Assembly: GCA_001586965.3 (NCBI GenBank)
Contig: LUCW03002002.1
Location: forward strand, 5,001-27,500
Reading direction: 5' to 3'
DNA: 22,500 bases
DNA from: Sphaeroforma sirkka
Taxonomy: Eukaryota > Opisthokonta > Ichthyosporea > Ichthyophonida
A program made the translations under genes and the position numbers. Of this stretch, positions 1 through 9,404 are shown piece by piece; within the stretch, counting starts at the first letter, position 1, and each line of letters opens with the position of its first letter. The notes below the pieces were generated by a model, which was not told the origin of the DNA, searched no databases, and saw only the letters and a program-made list of their open reading frames with translations.

Positions 1-434
1 GCGTTGTCGATGACTTGCGATAGATTTTACACACAGCCTCTGAACCCTTTTTTTTTACCGTTGTATTTTGATTAGACTATATTAAAATTATTTACGTAGA
101 AATGTGATAGTATATCTCATTCGACCTCAATTATGTTCTTATAAATAATGGTTCACAGTTGTATACGTGCGCACTTTCATCCATGGTTTGATGTAGGGTT
201 TTTCTGCCAGCTGCAGATCATCATATGTACCTGGTAGTAGTTGCCACTGGTCTTTTCTATATTCCAATGAAATCCGATCAAGTTGCACATGATGGTACAC
301 ATGCACAACATTCCAAAACAGCCAATATCGTATCATCATACATACACGCGTGCGCAGATAGTTTATCTACATACATACTTAGTCTCCAGCCACCACGATG
401 ACACCAATCGACATCATATAACCCACTGGCACAG
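1..434 (+). other. Upstream intron of the TMED gene; no firm coding exon
   Basis: The stretch ends in a good acceptor (cactggcacag at 424-434) in phase with the TMED exon, so it is most simply the 3' part of an intron. A 66-residue open frame on the minus strand (139-339) has protein-like composition (contains EYRKDQWQLLPGTYDD) but resembles no family I know, and a multi-exon minus-strand gene would have to overlap TMED. I do not call it a gene. Confidence 0.4.
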
Positions 435-1503
435 GTCGACTCTGGGGCTGAGATGAAGATGCACGAGATCACTGTCGACTTGAAGTCCGGTGTGGAGGCC
501 AACGAGTACGACGCAGTCAAAGAGGCCGAGAATTTGGCGCCGCTTGAACTGGCGATCAGGCGCATGGAAGAGCTGGCTGAGAGCATTGCCAAGGATATGG
601 GCAGCATGAAGCAGCGAGAGGCTAACATGCGCAATACCAATGGTAGGTCGTTGTGGGTGTATGTACAAGGAAGGAGCTTGGTATACGGAACACGGGGGGC
701 CCGTTGGTACGTGTATGGCTGTGACTGATAAGCGTGCGCTGTAGTTTAAGGTGGTGTCCATGGCATAGAGAGTCTCAAGTTAATACCAATTGAGTGGGTT
801 TTAGATCCACGCTATCAGTACCTATATGCTTACAACTACACATAATCGACCACAGCGCGTGCGCCGTGCTTCCAGTGCGGTGTCGATGGTTCAAATGCAA
901 GTTCATTTCACTACTAATGTGTCGGAGTATCACCTGATATCAACTCATACCCCCCCCGGCTCTCCCTGTTGGCTTTTACTTAATTAGCTTCATTTCACTA
1001 CTTATGTGTCAGAGTATCACCTGATATCACCTCATACCCCCCGGCCCTCCCTGTTGGCTTTTACATAGTTACGTGCAAGTCGTGTGCCGTGCTTCAGTAT
1101 AATTTCCAGGATGTGGAACCTAGTCCATATCACCACCACTGAAGTGGCAATCTACGTTTTCTTACTCATGGCAGCATAATATCTCATGATTTATATGTTT
1201 ACCCATATCTTTGTTCTTACGGAAATTTAACATAGATGGAAGAGCTTTTTTTACAATACAAGTGCCCACGTGTGATAGCGTCATGTGCTGTCAGCATATA
1301 AAAACTACTTTCGCTGTGTCAGTTATCTACTGGCGCATCACAGTACCAACAATCTCACCAAATGCTCCCTAATTGCTTTGACAGAGTCGACCAACGCGCG
1401 AGTACTGTACTTCAGTGTGGTGTCCATGATGTGCTTGGTGGGTCTGGCCATCTGGCAGGTATACTACCTGAAGAGCTATTTCAAGTCCAAGAAGCTGATC
1501 TAA
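435..1503 (+). CDS. TMED10: p24 family cargo receptor (TMED10/p24-delta-like), last two exons
   Basis: Coding exons are 435-642 and 1385-1503, joined G|AG to give Glu; the intron is 643-1384 (GTAGGT...ACAG). The first exon encodes the lumenal membrane-proximal part: the end of the GOLD domain ([14 protein letters not shown]) and the coiled-coil helix ([19 protein letters not shown]). The second starts [10 protein letters not shown], gives one transmembrane helix ([19 protein letters not shown]) and a short tail SYFKSKKLI. The tail has an aromatic pair (YF, COPII type) and a C-terminal KKxx signal (KKLI, COPI retrieval). This is the classic p24 architecture for ER-Golgi cargo and GPI-protein transport. 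The asparagine-rich [15 protein letters not shown] joint matches the delta (TMED10) subfamily best. Signal peptide and most of the GOLD domain lie upstream of the window. Family assignment is firm; the subfamily is probable. Confidence 0.93.
729..1116 (+). repeat. Decayed copies of TMED exon edges inside the TMED intron
   Basis: Three stretches resemble the first 45 bases of the last TMED exon (1385-1430). The first is 729-766 (shares gtggtgtccatg exactly), the second 845-890 (14 of 17 bases match over tcagtgtggtgtccatg, with a cgacca...gcgcg lead-in) and the third 1081-1116 (cttcagt, tttcca, gatgtg). A fourth stretch, 767-800, resembles the end of the preceding exon and its donor (gagag.ct...aataccaat). 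It directly follows the first copy, the order expected from tandem duplication of an exon-end/intron/exon-start segment. Alignments were made by eye. Confidence 0.6.
902..1064 (+). repeat. Two-copy direct repeat, 87-bp spacing, in the TMED intron
   Basis: 902-979 and 989-1064 share ttcatttcactact, gagtatcacctgatatca and ccctgttggcttttac, with a C-tract of different length. It is a local tandem duplication with few differences, so younger than the exon-edge copies around it. Confidence 0.85.
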
Positions 1504-1612
1504 ATATAGGGGTTGGACTTATGCAATATGAATCGACAGTGTTCCCCCCCCCGCCCGATCCTCGGCCCTGTTTATGCGGGTCGAGCACGCCTATAGGAGA
1601 CTCATGATATAC

Positions 1613-1618
1613 AATAAA
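1613..1618 (+). promoter_or_regulatory. Polyadenylation signal of the TMED gene
   Basis: AATAAA 110 bases after the TMED stop codon (1501-1503), within acaataaagc. Position and sequence fit a canonical cleavage/polyadenylation signal. Confidence 0.6.
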
Positions 1619-2226
1619 GCACCGATTTATGTGTATTTAACCGATCGTATAATTCCAGTTTACAATTTGAATTAGGACTCGCACCTAATATTCCAGCCGA
1701 CTTCCCATTCCCAATAAGGAGAAGCTATCCCAATAAGAGAAGCTGAGCACGAGGATATTCCCATCCGTAGCCCTCCATTTATCTAAATTGGAAGCAGATG
1801 CCGAACGATACACACAAGCACAACGACATACACTCGAAATGTGTTGAATTTAGAAAGCTTGGACAGACAATCCAACTCAAAATACAGCCATATTCGACTG
1901 GTGCGCTTTAAGTGTCTATGTAAGCTGTTTCGTTGCAGATCACGTCGCCTCGAGCAAACCGGTTTCGGGGAGCGTTTAGTGTGCATACAATTGCGTAGCC
2001 ACTCGGTCCGGCACGATACATTTTATATTACCTTCAGCGGTGTCTCTGACCCAATTCCAATGATGAACAGTGCCTAGGATTAAGTATACGCGAGCGTACA
2101 CGGCCTGAAATCGAAATCATACGTACACACTATTTTCGTATCTCCATGTACAACTCAATCGTCTGTTCATTTTGGTGCAAACGCCCTCCAATATCCTCCG
2201 TGCGACGCACAGTTCCACCCCGCCCA

Positions 2227-2426
2227 CAACCGCAGAGAGAGAGTCAGAGAAGCTTTACTAGCTAAACTACGATATATCCACTAGCTAGACTACCATATGT
2301 TCAGGTAAAGTTCTGCGCTCTATAGGCAACCGCAGAGAGAGAGTCAGAGAAGCTTTACTAGCTAAACTACGATATACTCACTAGCTAGACTACCATATAT
2401 TCAGGTAGAGTTCTGCGCTCTATAGG
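2227..2426 (+). repeat. Tandem duplication, two 100-bp units
   Basis: Units 2227-2326 and 2327-2426 both begin caaccgcagagagagagtca and end ttctgcgctctatagg. They are exactly 100 bp apart with about four substitutions. Each also contains a nested ctagctag/actagctaaacta motif. Confidence 0.95.
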
Positions 2427-2427
2427 G

Positions 2428-2571
2428 GCGTTGGGCAAGTGCGAGGCCAATGCTTCTCCGAACACTATGTACGACGAGCAGTCCTCGGCACTCTCTGAGG
2501 TACCGCAGACGACATGGTCACATAGACCATATATACCACCAGCGCCCAGCCGCATACGTCGGCAGTTCTAA
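2428..2571 (+). CDS. Possible terminal exon, unknown protein
   Basis: Forty-seven sense codons end in TAA at 2569-2571, preceded by an acceptor-like ctctatag at 2418-2425 at the end of the second 100-bp repeat unit. The peptide begins ALGKCEANASPNTMYDEQ and ends in a proline/arginine-rich tail (PYIPPAPSRIRRQF). Codon choice looks like that of the TMED exons. No family is recognised and no upstream partner exon was found, so it may be chance. Confidence 0.2.
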   Translation, partial: ALGKCEANASPNTMYDEQSSALSEVPQTTWSHRPYIPPAPSRIRRQF

Positions 2572-3240
2572 TGAACGAACACTGATACAACTGCGTGCAT
2601 ACCGTACCCTGTACGTGCCTCTCGCCTATAGGTACTGGCTGTACTCAAGCAGATAGGCAGGACGTATAAACAAGACAGGCTTTCTGGTGCACAACATCCT
2701 AGGGGCCTATGGGCCCACAGCCTCCCATCCGGACCTGTGCTACATGTCCGAAGGCATTAGGTCACTTTTGAGAACCCCCCGCCCCACCTTGTACCATTGC
2801 TCAATGTACAGGACAGACTGGAGTGTCAACAGTTGAGGTATAGTGATACACCCAGCACGCGACTAGGTACCACTCGCACGGTGTGAAGGGTGGCCAGATT
2901 CCTCCTTGCGAACAAAGTGTGCGTACTGACTTTGTCTGGCTATGCCTGTGATCTCTGTAGCCATCAGCGCAGCGCATGCGCGCATCAACTAGGTATTGCT
3001 TCATGGCCCTTTGTACGTGTACACTGACACGGAGCAGGCGGAACAGCCCCGTATGGTGTCTTGTACCACACGGTAGTATACTGGTACTTCCGCTCGATTG
3101 CAAGTACACGCAGGATGTTCGTAGCACTTGTTTGATCATCAGGCGCAGCCATAAGGCTGTCGACGAATTCTGCGGTGCATGCTGTGCCCACACACTCTCA
3201 TGAACTCACTCCTATCAAAGCAGTAAGCGTTCCTGAGGCC

Positions 3241-3377
3241 TTACTTGTCGTCCTGAGAATCCTTGACAATCTGCGCCAGCGTCTCGCCATCACACCCAGC
3301 TCTCATCAGTCTCACACACAGACCCATTGTTTCCTCGTCCAGTCCGGTGGCTAAGTATTGTGACATTTCCATCAACA
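3241..3377 (-). CDS. MZT1: MOZART1 (mitotic-spindle organizing protein 1), last exon
   Basis: The exon reads VLMEMSQYLATGLDEETMGL, then CVRLMRAGCDGETLAQIVKD, then SQDDK and a stop at 3241-3243. It carries the MOZART1 hallmarks: the LxE(I/M)SxxLxTGLD helix, the CVRL core and the G-x-x-(P/G)-E-(A/T)-L-x-x-(I/V)-(I/V)-K-(E/D) helix. MOZART1 is a small adaptor of about 70-80 residues that binds gamma-tubulin complex subunits and recruits the complex to microtubule-organizing centres. The acceptor (ccgcacag, intron ending at 3378) leaves the first codon split after base 1 (N|TG). About 25-30 N-terminal residues must come from an upstream exon at higher coordinates, which I could not locate. The tail after the last helix is shorter than in human. 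Confidence 0.88.
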
Positions 3378-3599
3378 CTGTGCGGGTTGAGGTTGGTATT
3401 GGGAAAGGTGAGATGGTACAGGGTATAGAGTATGAAAGTATTTCACTACAGCAGATACTGAAAGAATAGCATAGTGCACCAACGAGTGTTCGATTCAGTA
3501 TGTGAAGTGGCACGTCAAAACAGTGTACAAGTACTATTGCAACATACCAGAACGGACGCACCGGTTGGCTCACACTCAGATATGCGGCGAAATATATTG

Positions 3600-3667
3600 A
3601 ATATACATAAAAAAAACATACAAACACACAAACACCCACACCCACACCCATGTATAGATATAGATAT

Positions 3668-3712
<45 letters not shown>

Positions 3713-3772
3713 TGAATGTATATCAACATACTACATATATGCGTATACAAATATATACAATACATACACACA

Positions 3773-3804
<32 letters not shown>

Positions 3805-3965
3805 CACACACACACACACGCATATATATATATGCATACATACAAACACGCACACACGCACACGCGCACGCACACACATCGCACACACACACACATATGT
3901 ATATATATATATATAAATATATGTCTGCCTACGAACACGCACATGCACATCGTGCACCGCGTGCG

Positions 3966-4008
<43 letters not shown>

Positions 4009-4020
4009 GCGCACACGCAC

Positions 4021-4097
<77 letters not shown>
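3600..4097. repeat. Large compound microsatellite (TA, CA, CATA, CACG)
   Basis: Successive tracts: (TA)n at about 3668-3709; CATA repeats at about 3765-3800; CA/CG-rich dinucleotides 3803-3895; short TA 3900-3922; (TA)n about 3968-4004; (CA)n about 4005-4050; (TA)n about 4051-4096. Long open frames on both strands here (up to 238 codons) come from the dinucleotide repeats alone and are not genes. Confidence 0.97.
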
Positions 4098-4099
<2 letters not shown>

Positions 4100-4132
4100 A
4101 ATGAAAAAAAACACACTATAACATTTCTTTCA

Positions 4133-4363
4133 TTGTGTTTTGTTGAGCATTTTTTAAATTTCGTCTATTTATGGGCACAATATGACGTTGAAATAAAGAA
4201 CTCTATAGCAGTTAAAGTGGGGAATACGCTGCAAATACAGCAAAACGATAAACTGTATCTCCGCATTAGCACAGCATCCCAGGAGACACGTGAGCGTATG
4301 CAACCGCTCTCGTGGTTTAACAAGGAATATGTTTTATATGCCTATGATCTCATATTGAACTAG
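4133..4363 (+). CDS. Possible terminal exon, unknown protein
   Basis: An open frame ends in TAG at 4361-4363. Its second half (from about residue 25) looks protein-like: VKVGNTLQIQQNDKLYLRIS, then a WFNKEYVLYAYDLIL end. The alternating hydrophobic strands with a ND-x-LYLRIS turn recall the C-terminal strands of TNF/C1q-like jelly rolls, but the resemblance is slight. An acceptor-like ctatag at 4203-4208 could open an exon. It may be chance in AT-rich DNA. Confidence 0.2.
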   Translation: MCFVEHFLNFVYLWAQYDVEIKNSIAVKVGNTLQIQQNDKLYLRISTASQETRERMQPLSWFNKEYVLYAYDLILN

Positions 4364-6321
4364 ACGAGATTGACAAAAAAAACAAACCTATCCTGAATCC
4401 TCGAGGCCTCTAGCATCTCAAATCACGTATAAAACCACTAAACTCATTATGTGATACTGAGTGTTCAGAACAAACTGGTTGTACTGTACCTTTCAATTCA
4501 GTTTCACCGATAGTGCTGAGACTCGAACCTTGACCGCCGTTATCACCAACGGTTGAGGGGCTTCTTCAGAAGTCATGTTTATATAGTTCTGTAGTGGTTT
4601 GGACAGCCAGCCTCAGACAGACGCGATAATTGAACACTGTTTGATACTTCCACAATGTATTTAACTATGCTTCCTCAGTGTAACTCTGCTTCCACAAGGG
4701 CCTCTGGCGCCCTCTGCTATGTAAATAGTAAAGTATTTTGTAATGCTGCGCAACGCCGCAAAATTAAATATATTTTTTACAACTTCCAACCGCCCAAGTC
4801 CTGAAACCCAACCAAAAGCCGGTTTTTTAAGGCCCCAGCGTATGTCCTTACGTTCTCTTGTGTTATTCATCGTATTATAATATGTAGTTTATGAGTCTCT
4901 GCGATATTGGATCCTTGCATAATGATATTCGCTGTCCATATTGCGTACGCGTCTACCATCTGCGATCGAGTAGATCAAGTGTTATTTTACACTTAACACA
5001 CCACAACCAGCAGCACTCATACAGTTGTGGCAAAACATTACGATCAATACAAATTTTCCTACTCCCACCATACTGATACTCGTTGGGACGCTAACAGTTT
5101 ATGTAATCATCGATCTTTCCAAAAGACTTTTGAGGAAACAAGCGGAAATCCTGTTACATACTCATGACCTCTATTGTCCTATTAACTCGTATATGAAAAA
5201 AAACTGCTGACCAAAATTTGAACTATTTTTTAATGATAGATTTCGTGTCTTGCCGTTTGCGGGTGGAAGTAAATACGCACCAAAACGAAGCCTTAGAATC
5301 ACGAGAGATGGCATAATCTGGCATTCTTATGTGTTGTCTCATCTGGACTATAATAACCTTCGCGCAAATATGTTCTTTCATTATAGTTGTGGGGTTATAC
5401 TACAACGAAATATATAAATTTCTTCTTCCCACTTAGTATGTAGTTCTAGCTAGAATTAAAATGCCTCTGGGGTGGTTCACCCGATTGTCTAGAAGTGTTG
5501 TGCCCTCTACTTTCTCATACTTTCAAGACATATCATAGAGGTGTTGCCTTATCCATATGATCTACGCATGTTCTGGTGCGGCTGAACTTAATGATGCAGG
5601 GTTCAACTGACAATCCAAACCGACACTACTGCACCACTAAATAGTGTACATACTTTAAAGTCTTGTGGTATAGTACTAACAAACTTATTTCGACATCGAT
5701 GTTGGCAACATTAGCACTACGGCGACCAATTGTGAAATCGCTATCGCGCTAGATATGATCAAATAGGTTTGACTTAAGGCCGCAAGTTTAAAGCTTAGAT
5801 ATTTCGGCCGGTTGCGGCATACAAGCCTGTCAAATATGAAAACCGGCCTTGTAGTGTCCGGGATGGAATCAGAGTGATTTAGAGGCAACTCAAGCTAGGA
5901 TATAATCGATTTGTCATCTTAACTATGAATTTTGTGGAATCTACAATATGTATGACTCGTGTTTCGTTCCCTACTATACCTGCAACATGTAAATTCGCTT
6001 CTTCAGAGAAGAGAAATAATGTTTTGTTCCTTATGTTTGGCCAGGTATTACTTTGCTGCGCTGTTTATTTTAAAGTAACACTTCATAACAATACTTGTCT
6101 AGATAGTTATACTGGTTGAAAGATACATGCCTGTTACTCAGTGAAGTACAAAAAAATTGTTAATATATGTACATCGCTACAATACAGTTGTATATCGCAG
6201 TATATATTTACTATTCTCAAAGGGTTCAACCTAAGACTATCTGCACCATCCAAGGAGCCAAGCTAGTGGTACCATTTCTTCCTTGCAATGCTATGTAAAG
6301 GTATAAATCTGGCAAATCTAC
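4364..6321. other. AT-rich intergenic stretch, no firm gene
   Basis: Apart from the tRNA-like element at 4505-4562 I see nothing that I can call. Short open frames at 4891-5076 (a non-canonical CPYC...HLTHH spacing) and 5025-5210 (one hydrophobic segment, ILILVGTLTVYVIIDL) overlap in different frames and lack supporting splice or start signals. On the minus strand 4661-4870 and 5685-5888 are open but unassigned and may be fragments of dispersed repeats. Confidence 0.35.
4505..4562 (-). other. tRNA-like element, probably a degenerate tRNA or SINE head
   Basis: Read on the minus strand, CCGTT-GGTGATA-AACGG forms a perfect 5-bp stem with a 7-base loop, like an anticodon arm (loop centre TGA). 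It is followed after a short variable region by a B-box-like GGTTCGAGTCTC. The T stem does not pair well, position 33 is not T, and I find no A box or acceptor stem, so this is not a functional tRNA. Confidence 0.25.
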
Positions 6322-6750
6322 TTAGGAGTTCTCGGGAAAGATTGTTGCCATACATCCTCCGGAGTACTGACCACACGTTCCCCGAGTTAGGTACGAGCTA
6401 GGTCTAAGGCATGTTGGGCTATTGTCGCTGAAGCCTATCGGGCATCGATCCCGCGTGCACGTGCATACGGCTGATCGGTACCAGCCCGAATTGCACGAGC
6501 GACCAAACACTTGACTGTATAGATCACAATCGGTATCGACCGGCTTCCCGACTACTTTCAGTGAGAAAACACAATTCAATTGATTGGCTGATTCCTGGGC
6601 ATACGAAGGGCAGTCCTGATAACACCGAGTGTTCAGACCTACGGAGAAGCCATTCGGACATGGTTGCGATCTTCGAGACACTGCGGCAGCTATGAACGAC
6701 ACCGCTTGAAGGACCGACACCAATGCTATCAGGAGAATTGGTTTGCGCAT
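6322..6750 (-). CDS. Secreted 12-cysteine protein A (142 aa), intronless
   Basis: Complete single-exon gene. Residues about 1-23 form a signal peptide (RKPILLIALVSVLQAVSFIAAA). The mature part holds 12 cysteines in the order CPNGF, RCYQDC, NC, DC, SC, VCTC, RC, TC, TC, GC, all conserved in the divergent paralogue at 7922-8356. Shared blocks include VGLNTRC, DCPSY, LKVVGKPV, VFGRSC, GWYRSAVCTCTRD and PTCLRP. An even cysteine count and signal peptide suggest an extracellular, disulphide-bonded protein, probably with six bonds. I do not recognise the family; a secreted adhesive, matrix or defence role is possible but unsupported. The start is the first Met before the signal peptide, 77 bases downstream of a TATA box. 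No clear AATAAA follows the stop. Confidence 0.85.
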   Translation of the reverse strand: MRKPILLIALVSVLQAVSFIAAAVSRRSQPCPNGFSVGLNTRCYQDCPSYAQESANQLNCVFSLKVVGKPVDTDCDLYSQVFGRSCNSGWYRSAVCTCTRDRCPIGFSDNSPTCLRPSSYLTRGTCGQYSGGCMATIFPENS

Positions 6751-6795
6751 TTTTTAGTCTATGTCGTGGATTGTGTGTTGGTGATTGTGACCTTA

Positions 6796-6833
6796 ATTTT
6801 GAACTCTTTAGTTTGTTCACACTCGGTTTTATA
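6796..6833 (-). promoter_or_regulatory. Core promoter of secreted protein A
   Basis: On the minus strand TATAAAA (6833-6827) is followed by GTTCAAAAT (6804-6796) beginning exactly 29 bases downstream. The paralogue has the same two elements at the same spacing. The distance fits a TATA box with an initiator/start region, and the ATG follows 83 bases after the TATA start. Confidence 0.65.
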
Positions 6834-7846
6834 CATATTCGCCTGTGTCGACCCTCCTCGTACCCGTCATATATCTTAGTAGTTGATTCACCCGGATCTG
6901 TAACTATGGGCTCACTCTTAATATTCAACGAATCGTGTCATTTTCGAAACTCGGGTGCCTGTTTGTACAGTAATTGATCGATAGCATGTGACATTCTTCA
7001 AATAGTAAACACAGCTTCGATAACAAATCGATTCAATGTTTGTATATTTAAAACTGAGTGTCAGACAACTATTTGTCGAAAGACAAACAAACACATTGTA
7101 CATATATATCAGTATGTATGTGAGTACATATGTGAACATATTCATAGCGTAAATAAATTGAAGGGTGTCGAACTGTCGATTACTGCCGATTGGGTGGGTG
7201 GCAAATATATATTTATTTAGATGTATAGAGCGAGTGTATGTCTGACGTCTGTATTTACATAACTTTTATTAAAGTGTGGCACGTTTGTATATAAATACAT
7301 AGCTAAATATATATAATTCTAAGAAAACTTAACAAAAAAAAGCTCTGGCCACAGTTTTTTTTTTGGAAATATTTATTGCTATGTATGGGCGGTGGTCGGG
7401 GAGGCCCGGTGAGAGTTGAGTCAGAGAGCGAAACTAAAACATGCAGATCAAATCAAATTCCGATCTACTCAGAGTTTCAAGTTTATCATCAGGCGACAGA
7501 TACGAGATAAACATGCTGTACGTACATTGTACCATATAAATACATCTGTTCACAAACAATATTTTTAACTTCTTGAGAATAAATAATAACCTAAATATGC
7601 TATCATTGCTATGTAAATAGTATAGAGTAGCATAGTATGACCCTCTCTAGAAGCAGAAATAAGAAATAAAAATTGTCCAAGATGGCCAGCCAAGAGTGTA
7701 GTGAACAAATTTGAGCCTTTGTGAAATTACGAGACTAGCTAATTTTTGAGAGAGAACTTTATACTGACCACATAGGGATAGAGATATGCTATATCGCTGG
7801 ATAGTGGTAGAAAGTTAATCACAGACAAATTTATTGAGTGGATTTG
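6834..7846. other. Shared intergenic region between the divergent secreted-protein genes
   Basis: About 1.0 kb of AT-rich DNA lies between the two TATA boxes and probably carries regulation for both genes. I see no further gene, only short A/T tracts (for example the T8 run near 7355). Confidence 0.5.
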
Positions 7847-7884
7847 TATAAATTTGTATCCGCTAAAACTAGAGGGTTCAAAAT
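7847..7884 (+). promoter_or_regulatory. Core promoter of secreted protein B
   Basis: TATAAAT starts at 7847 and GTTCAAAAT spans 7876-7884, again 29 bases apart as in the paralogue. The coding start follows at 7922. An in-frame ATG at 7838 lies upstream of the TATA box and would put 28 residues before the signal peptide, so 7922 is preferred. Confidence 0.65.
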
Positions 7885-7921
7885 CAACTTCAATTCATCA
7901 CAAGTCAAAGAGCATCGAAAC

Positions 7922-8356
7922 ATGAGCACAGTATCTCTTCTCGTAATTTGCGTTTCGACTCTGCAAGCAATATCAGGTATGGCTCTGTCTACTACAAACA
8001 TCCCGGGATCGCGACAATGCCCTGACGGCTTCACAGTAGGTCGGAACACGCTGTGTGTCCAAGACTGTCCATCGTACTCCCGAGTCTCAGCAAGTAACTT
8101 GGGCTGTACTTTCGGGTTGAAAGTGGTCGGTAAGCCAGTGCACACCAATTGTGATCTCTTCAGTGAAGTTTTTGGCCGCTCGTGTGACCCAGGGTGGTAT
8201 CGCTCGGCTGTTTGCACCTGTACGCGTGATGGATGTCCGGGAGGCTTTCACGACAATGGACCAACATGCCTAAGGCCTGACTCATATGCCATCCGGGCGA
8301 CGTGTACCCAGTACTCACAAGACTGTGTACCGACAGTCTTTCCAGAGGACTATTGA
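7922..8356 (+). CDS. Secreted 12-cysteine protein B (144 aa), intronless
   Basis: Paralogue of the gene at 6322-6750, transcribed in the opposite direction. The signal peptide is STVSLLVICVSTLQAISGMA; the mature chain starts near LSTTNIPGSRQCPDGF. All 12 cysteines align with protein A, and the blocks CP(N/D)GF-x-VG-x-NT, QDCPSY, LKVVGKPV, VFGRSC, GWYRSAVCTCTRD and PTCLRP are shared. Both proteins end in (I/V)FPE(N/D)-x. The two therefore arose by duplication with inversion or by divergent duplication and have kept their length. The upstream Met at 7838 is in frame but unlikely (see the promoter entry). Function unknown; probably extracellular and disulphide-rich. Confidence 0.87.
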   Translation: MSTVSLLVICVSTLQAISGMALSTTNIPGSRQCPDGFTVGRNTLCVQDCPSYSRVSASNLGCTFGLKVVGKPVHTNCDLFSEVFGRSCDPGWYRSAVCTCTRDGCPGGFHDNGPTCLRPDSYAIRATCTQYSQDCVPTVFPEDY

Positions 8357-8394
8357 GGAGACAGACTAGCGCCAGAAGTACTTTAAAAATTATA

Positions 8395-8400
8395 AATAAA
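8395..8400 (+). promoter_or_regulatory. Polyadenylation signal of secreted protein B
   Basis: AATAAA within tataaataaatgaatg, about 40 bases after the stop codon. Confidence 0.6.
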
Positions 8401-9404
8401 TGAATGAATATTATTCACATACGCACTTGTCTTAGACATGCGGTATTGGGTCCAGGAATATGAATGGCTGTGATCCATCGAGATGATCTGCACAATATAC
8501 ACTAGCCAAAAAAAAACATGGTTGTCCGTTAGCATGTACCATATAGTATATACTATTTTCGAGCACAGTGACTGTTTAGGATTTCCAATATGTACATACA
8601 GGGTATTTCCTCAAGAAACAGTAATTTAAAATATCCCGGTAGAGTCAGAATACCGAACATCGATAGCACTGAGGGGCGAAGAGACTGCAGTTATAATGCG
8701 CACTTTTTCCCATACGCGGACGCATGCGAAGGTACAAGTATATCCGAAAACTTCGTGCAGATGACCACCACCTGAGCCGGCGATATAAACTTTTTCGTGT
8801 ACACAAGCATATTCTGGCATGCTTCAAGTATATTTCAGTCCCGTTGTGACACAAAATGGACTTTTTGGCACAAACTGAATAAACGGAAAAGTGAGCCAAG
8901 CAAGGAGTGGCTGTCTAGAGTGCGTCCTATTATGTCGACATGTATTGCAAATATGAAAGCGAGATAGCCCCGTTTCCTTCTATTCGGCCAAGCGAACGTG
9001 AACCAAAAAGCACTATAGAAATTCATGACATCACGTGCTAGTTTGTCGCAGAGCGAAGATATCGACAGCATTCACCTGTCTGTCGCGAGACCCATGGTGC
9101 CATGAGATAAATCTGCATCCCTTATACTGACTTATATACTTTATTTATGTTTTTTAAGCTTAAATATATTAGAAACCCTTCAATGCTGATTTGCATATAC
9201 GTATCATTAATTATTACAACGCGTGGGGATGGCACTCGCATCCGCAACTGTTGTATTCGTGTTAGGGGTCGTCCGTTGGATACAAATTATATACCTCACG
9301 ACTTCCCGTCCTGTTGTATGCCAGATATCGTTGTGAGATTCGGGCTCCAGAATCATCTTACGTTCCAAATCGAACGCTCAATTAAGTGTTATCGTTGATT
9401 TAAG
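8401..9404. other. Intergenic stretch, nothing firm
   Basis: Overlapping short open frames (8590-8775 plus; 8645-8899 and 8835-9071 minus; 9147-9398 plus) have no signal peptide, domain or splice context that I recognise. It ends at an acceptor-like tgatttaag just before the BTG-like stretch. Confidence 0.4.

Larger units (their letters stand above)
1619..3240. other. Intergenic stretch with unassigned open frames
   Basis: This stretch holds the 100-bp tandem duplication and a possible terminal exon listed separately. A minus-strand open frame at 2985-3191 (contains FVDSLMAAPDDQTSATNILR) has protein-like composition, and the neighbouring minus frame stays open for 2801-3193. Neither matches a family I recognise, and no splice sites settle the issue. 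A plus-strand frame at 1939-2077 (RRLEQTGFGERLVCIQ) follows an acceptor-like ttgcag but is equally unassigned. Confidence 0.3.

Noticed and set aside
3241..4104. Long open frames (up to 238 codons) across the compound microsatellite
   Set aside because: Composed of IYIYIY, HTHTHT and similar dipeptides from TA/CA repeats; only the MOZART1 part at 3241-3377 is real.
4505..4600. Hammerhead-like CTGAAGA...GAAA on the minus strand
   Set aside because: Core words are present, but the intervening sequence cannot form stem II and there is no matching stem III.
4891..5076. CPYC...H..H suggesting a C2H2 zinc finger
   Set aside because: Spacing between the second Cys and the His pair (15, then 2) does not fit C2H2, and an alternative frame is equally open.
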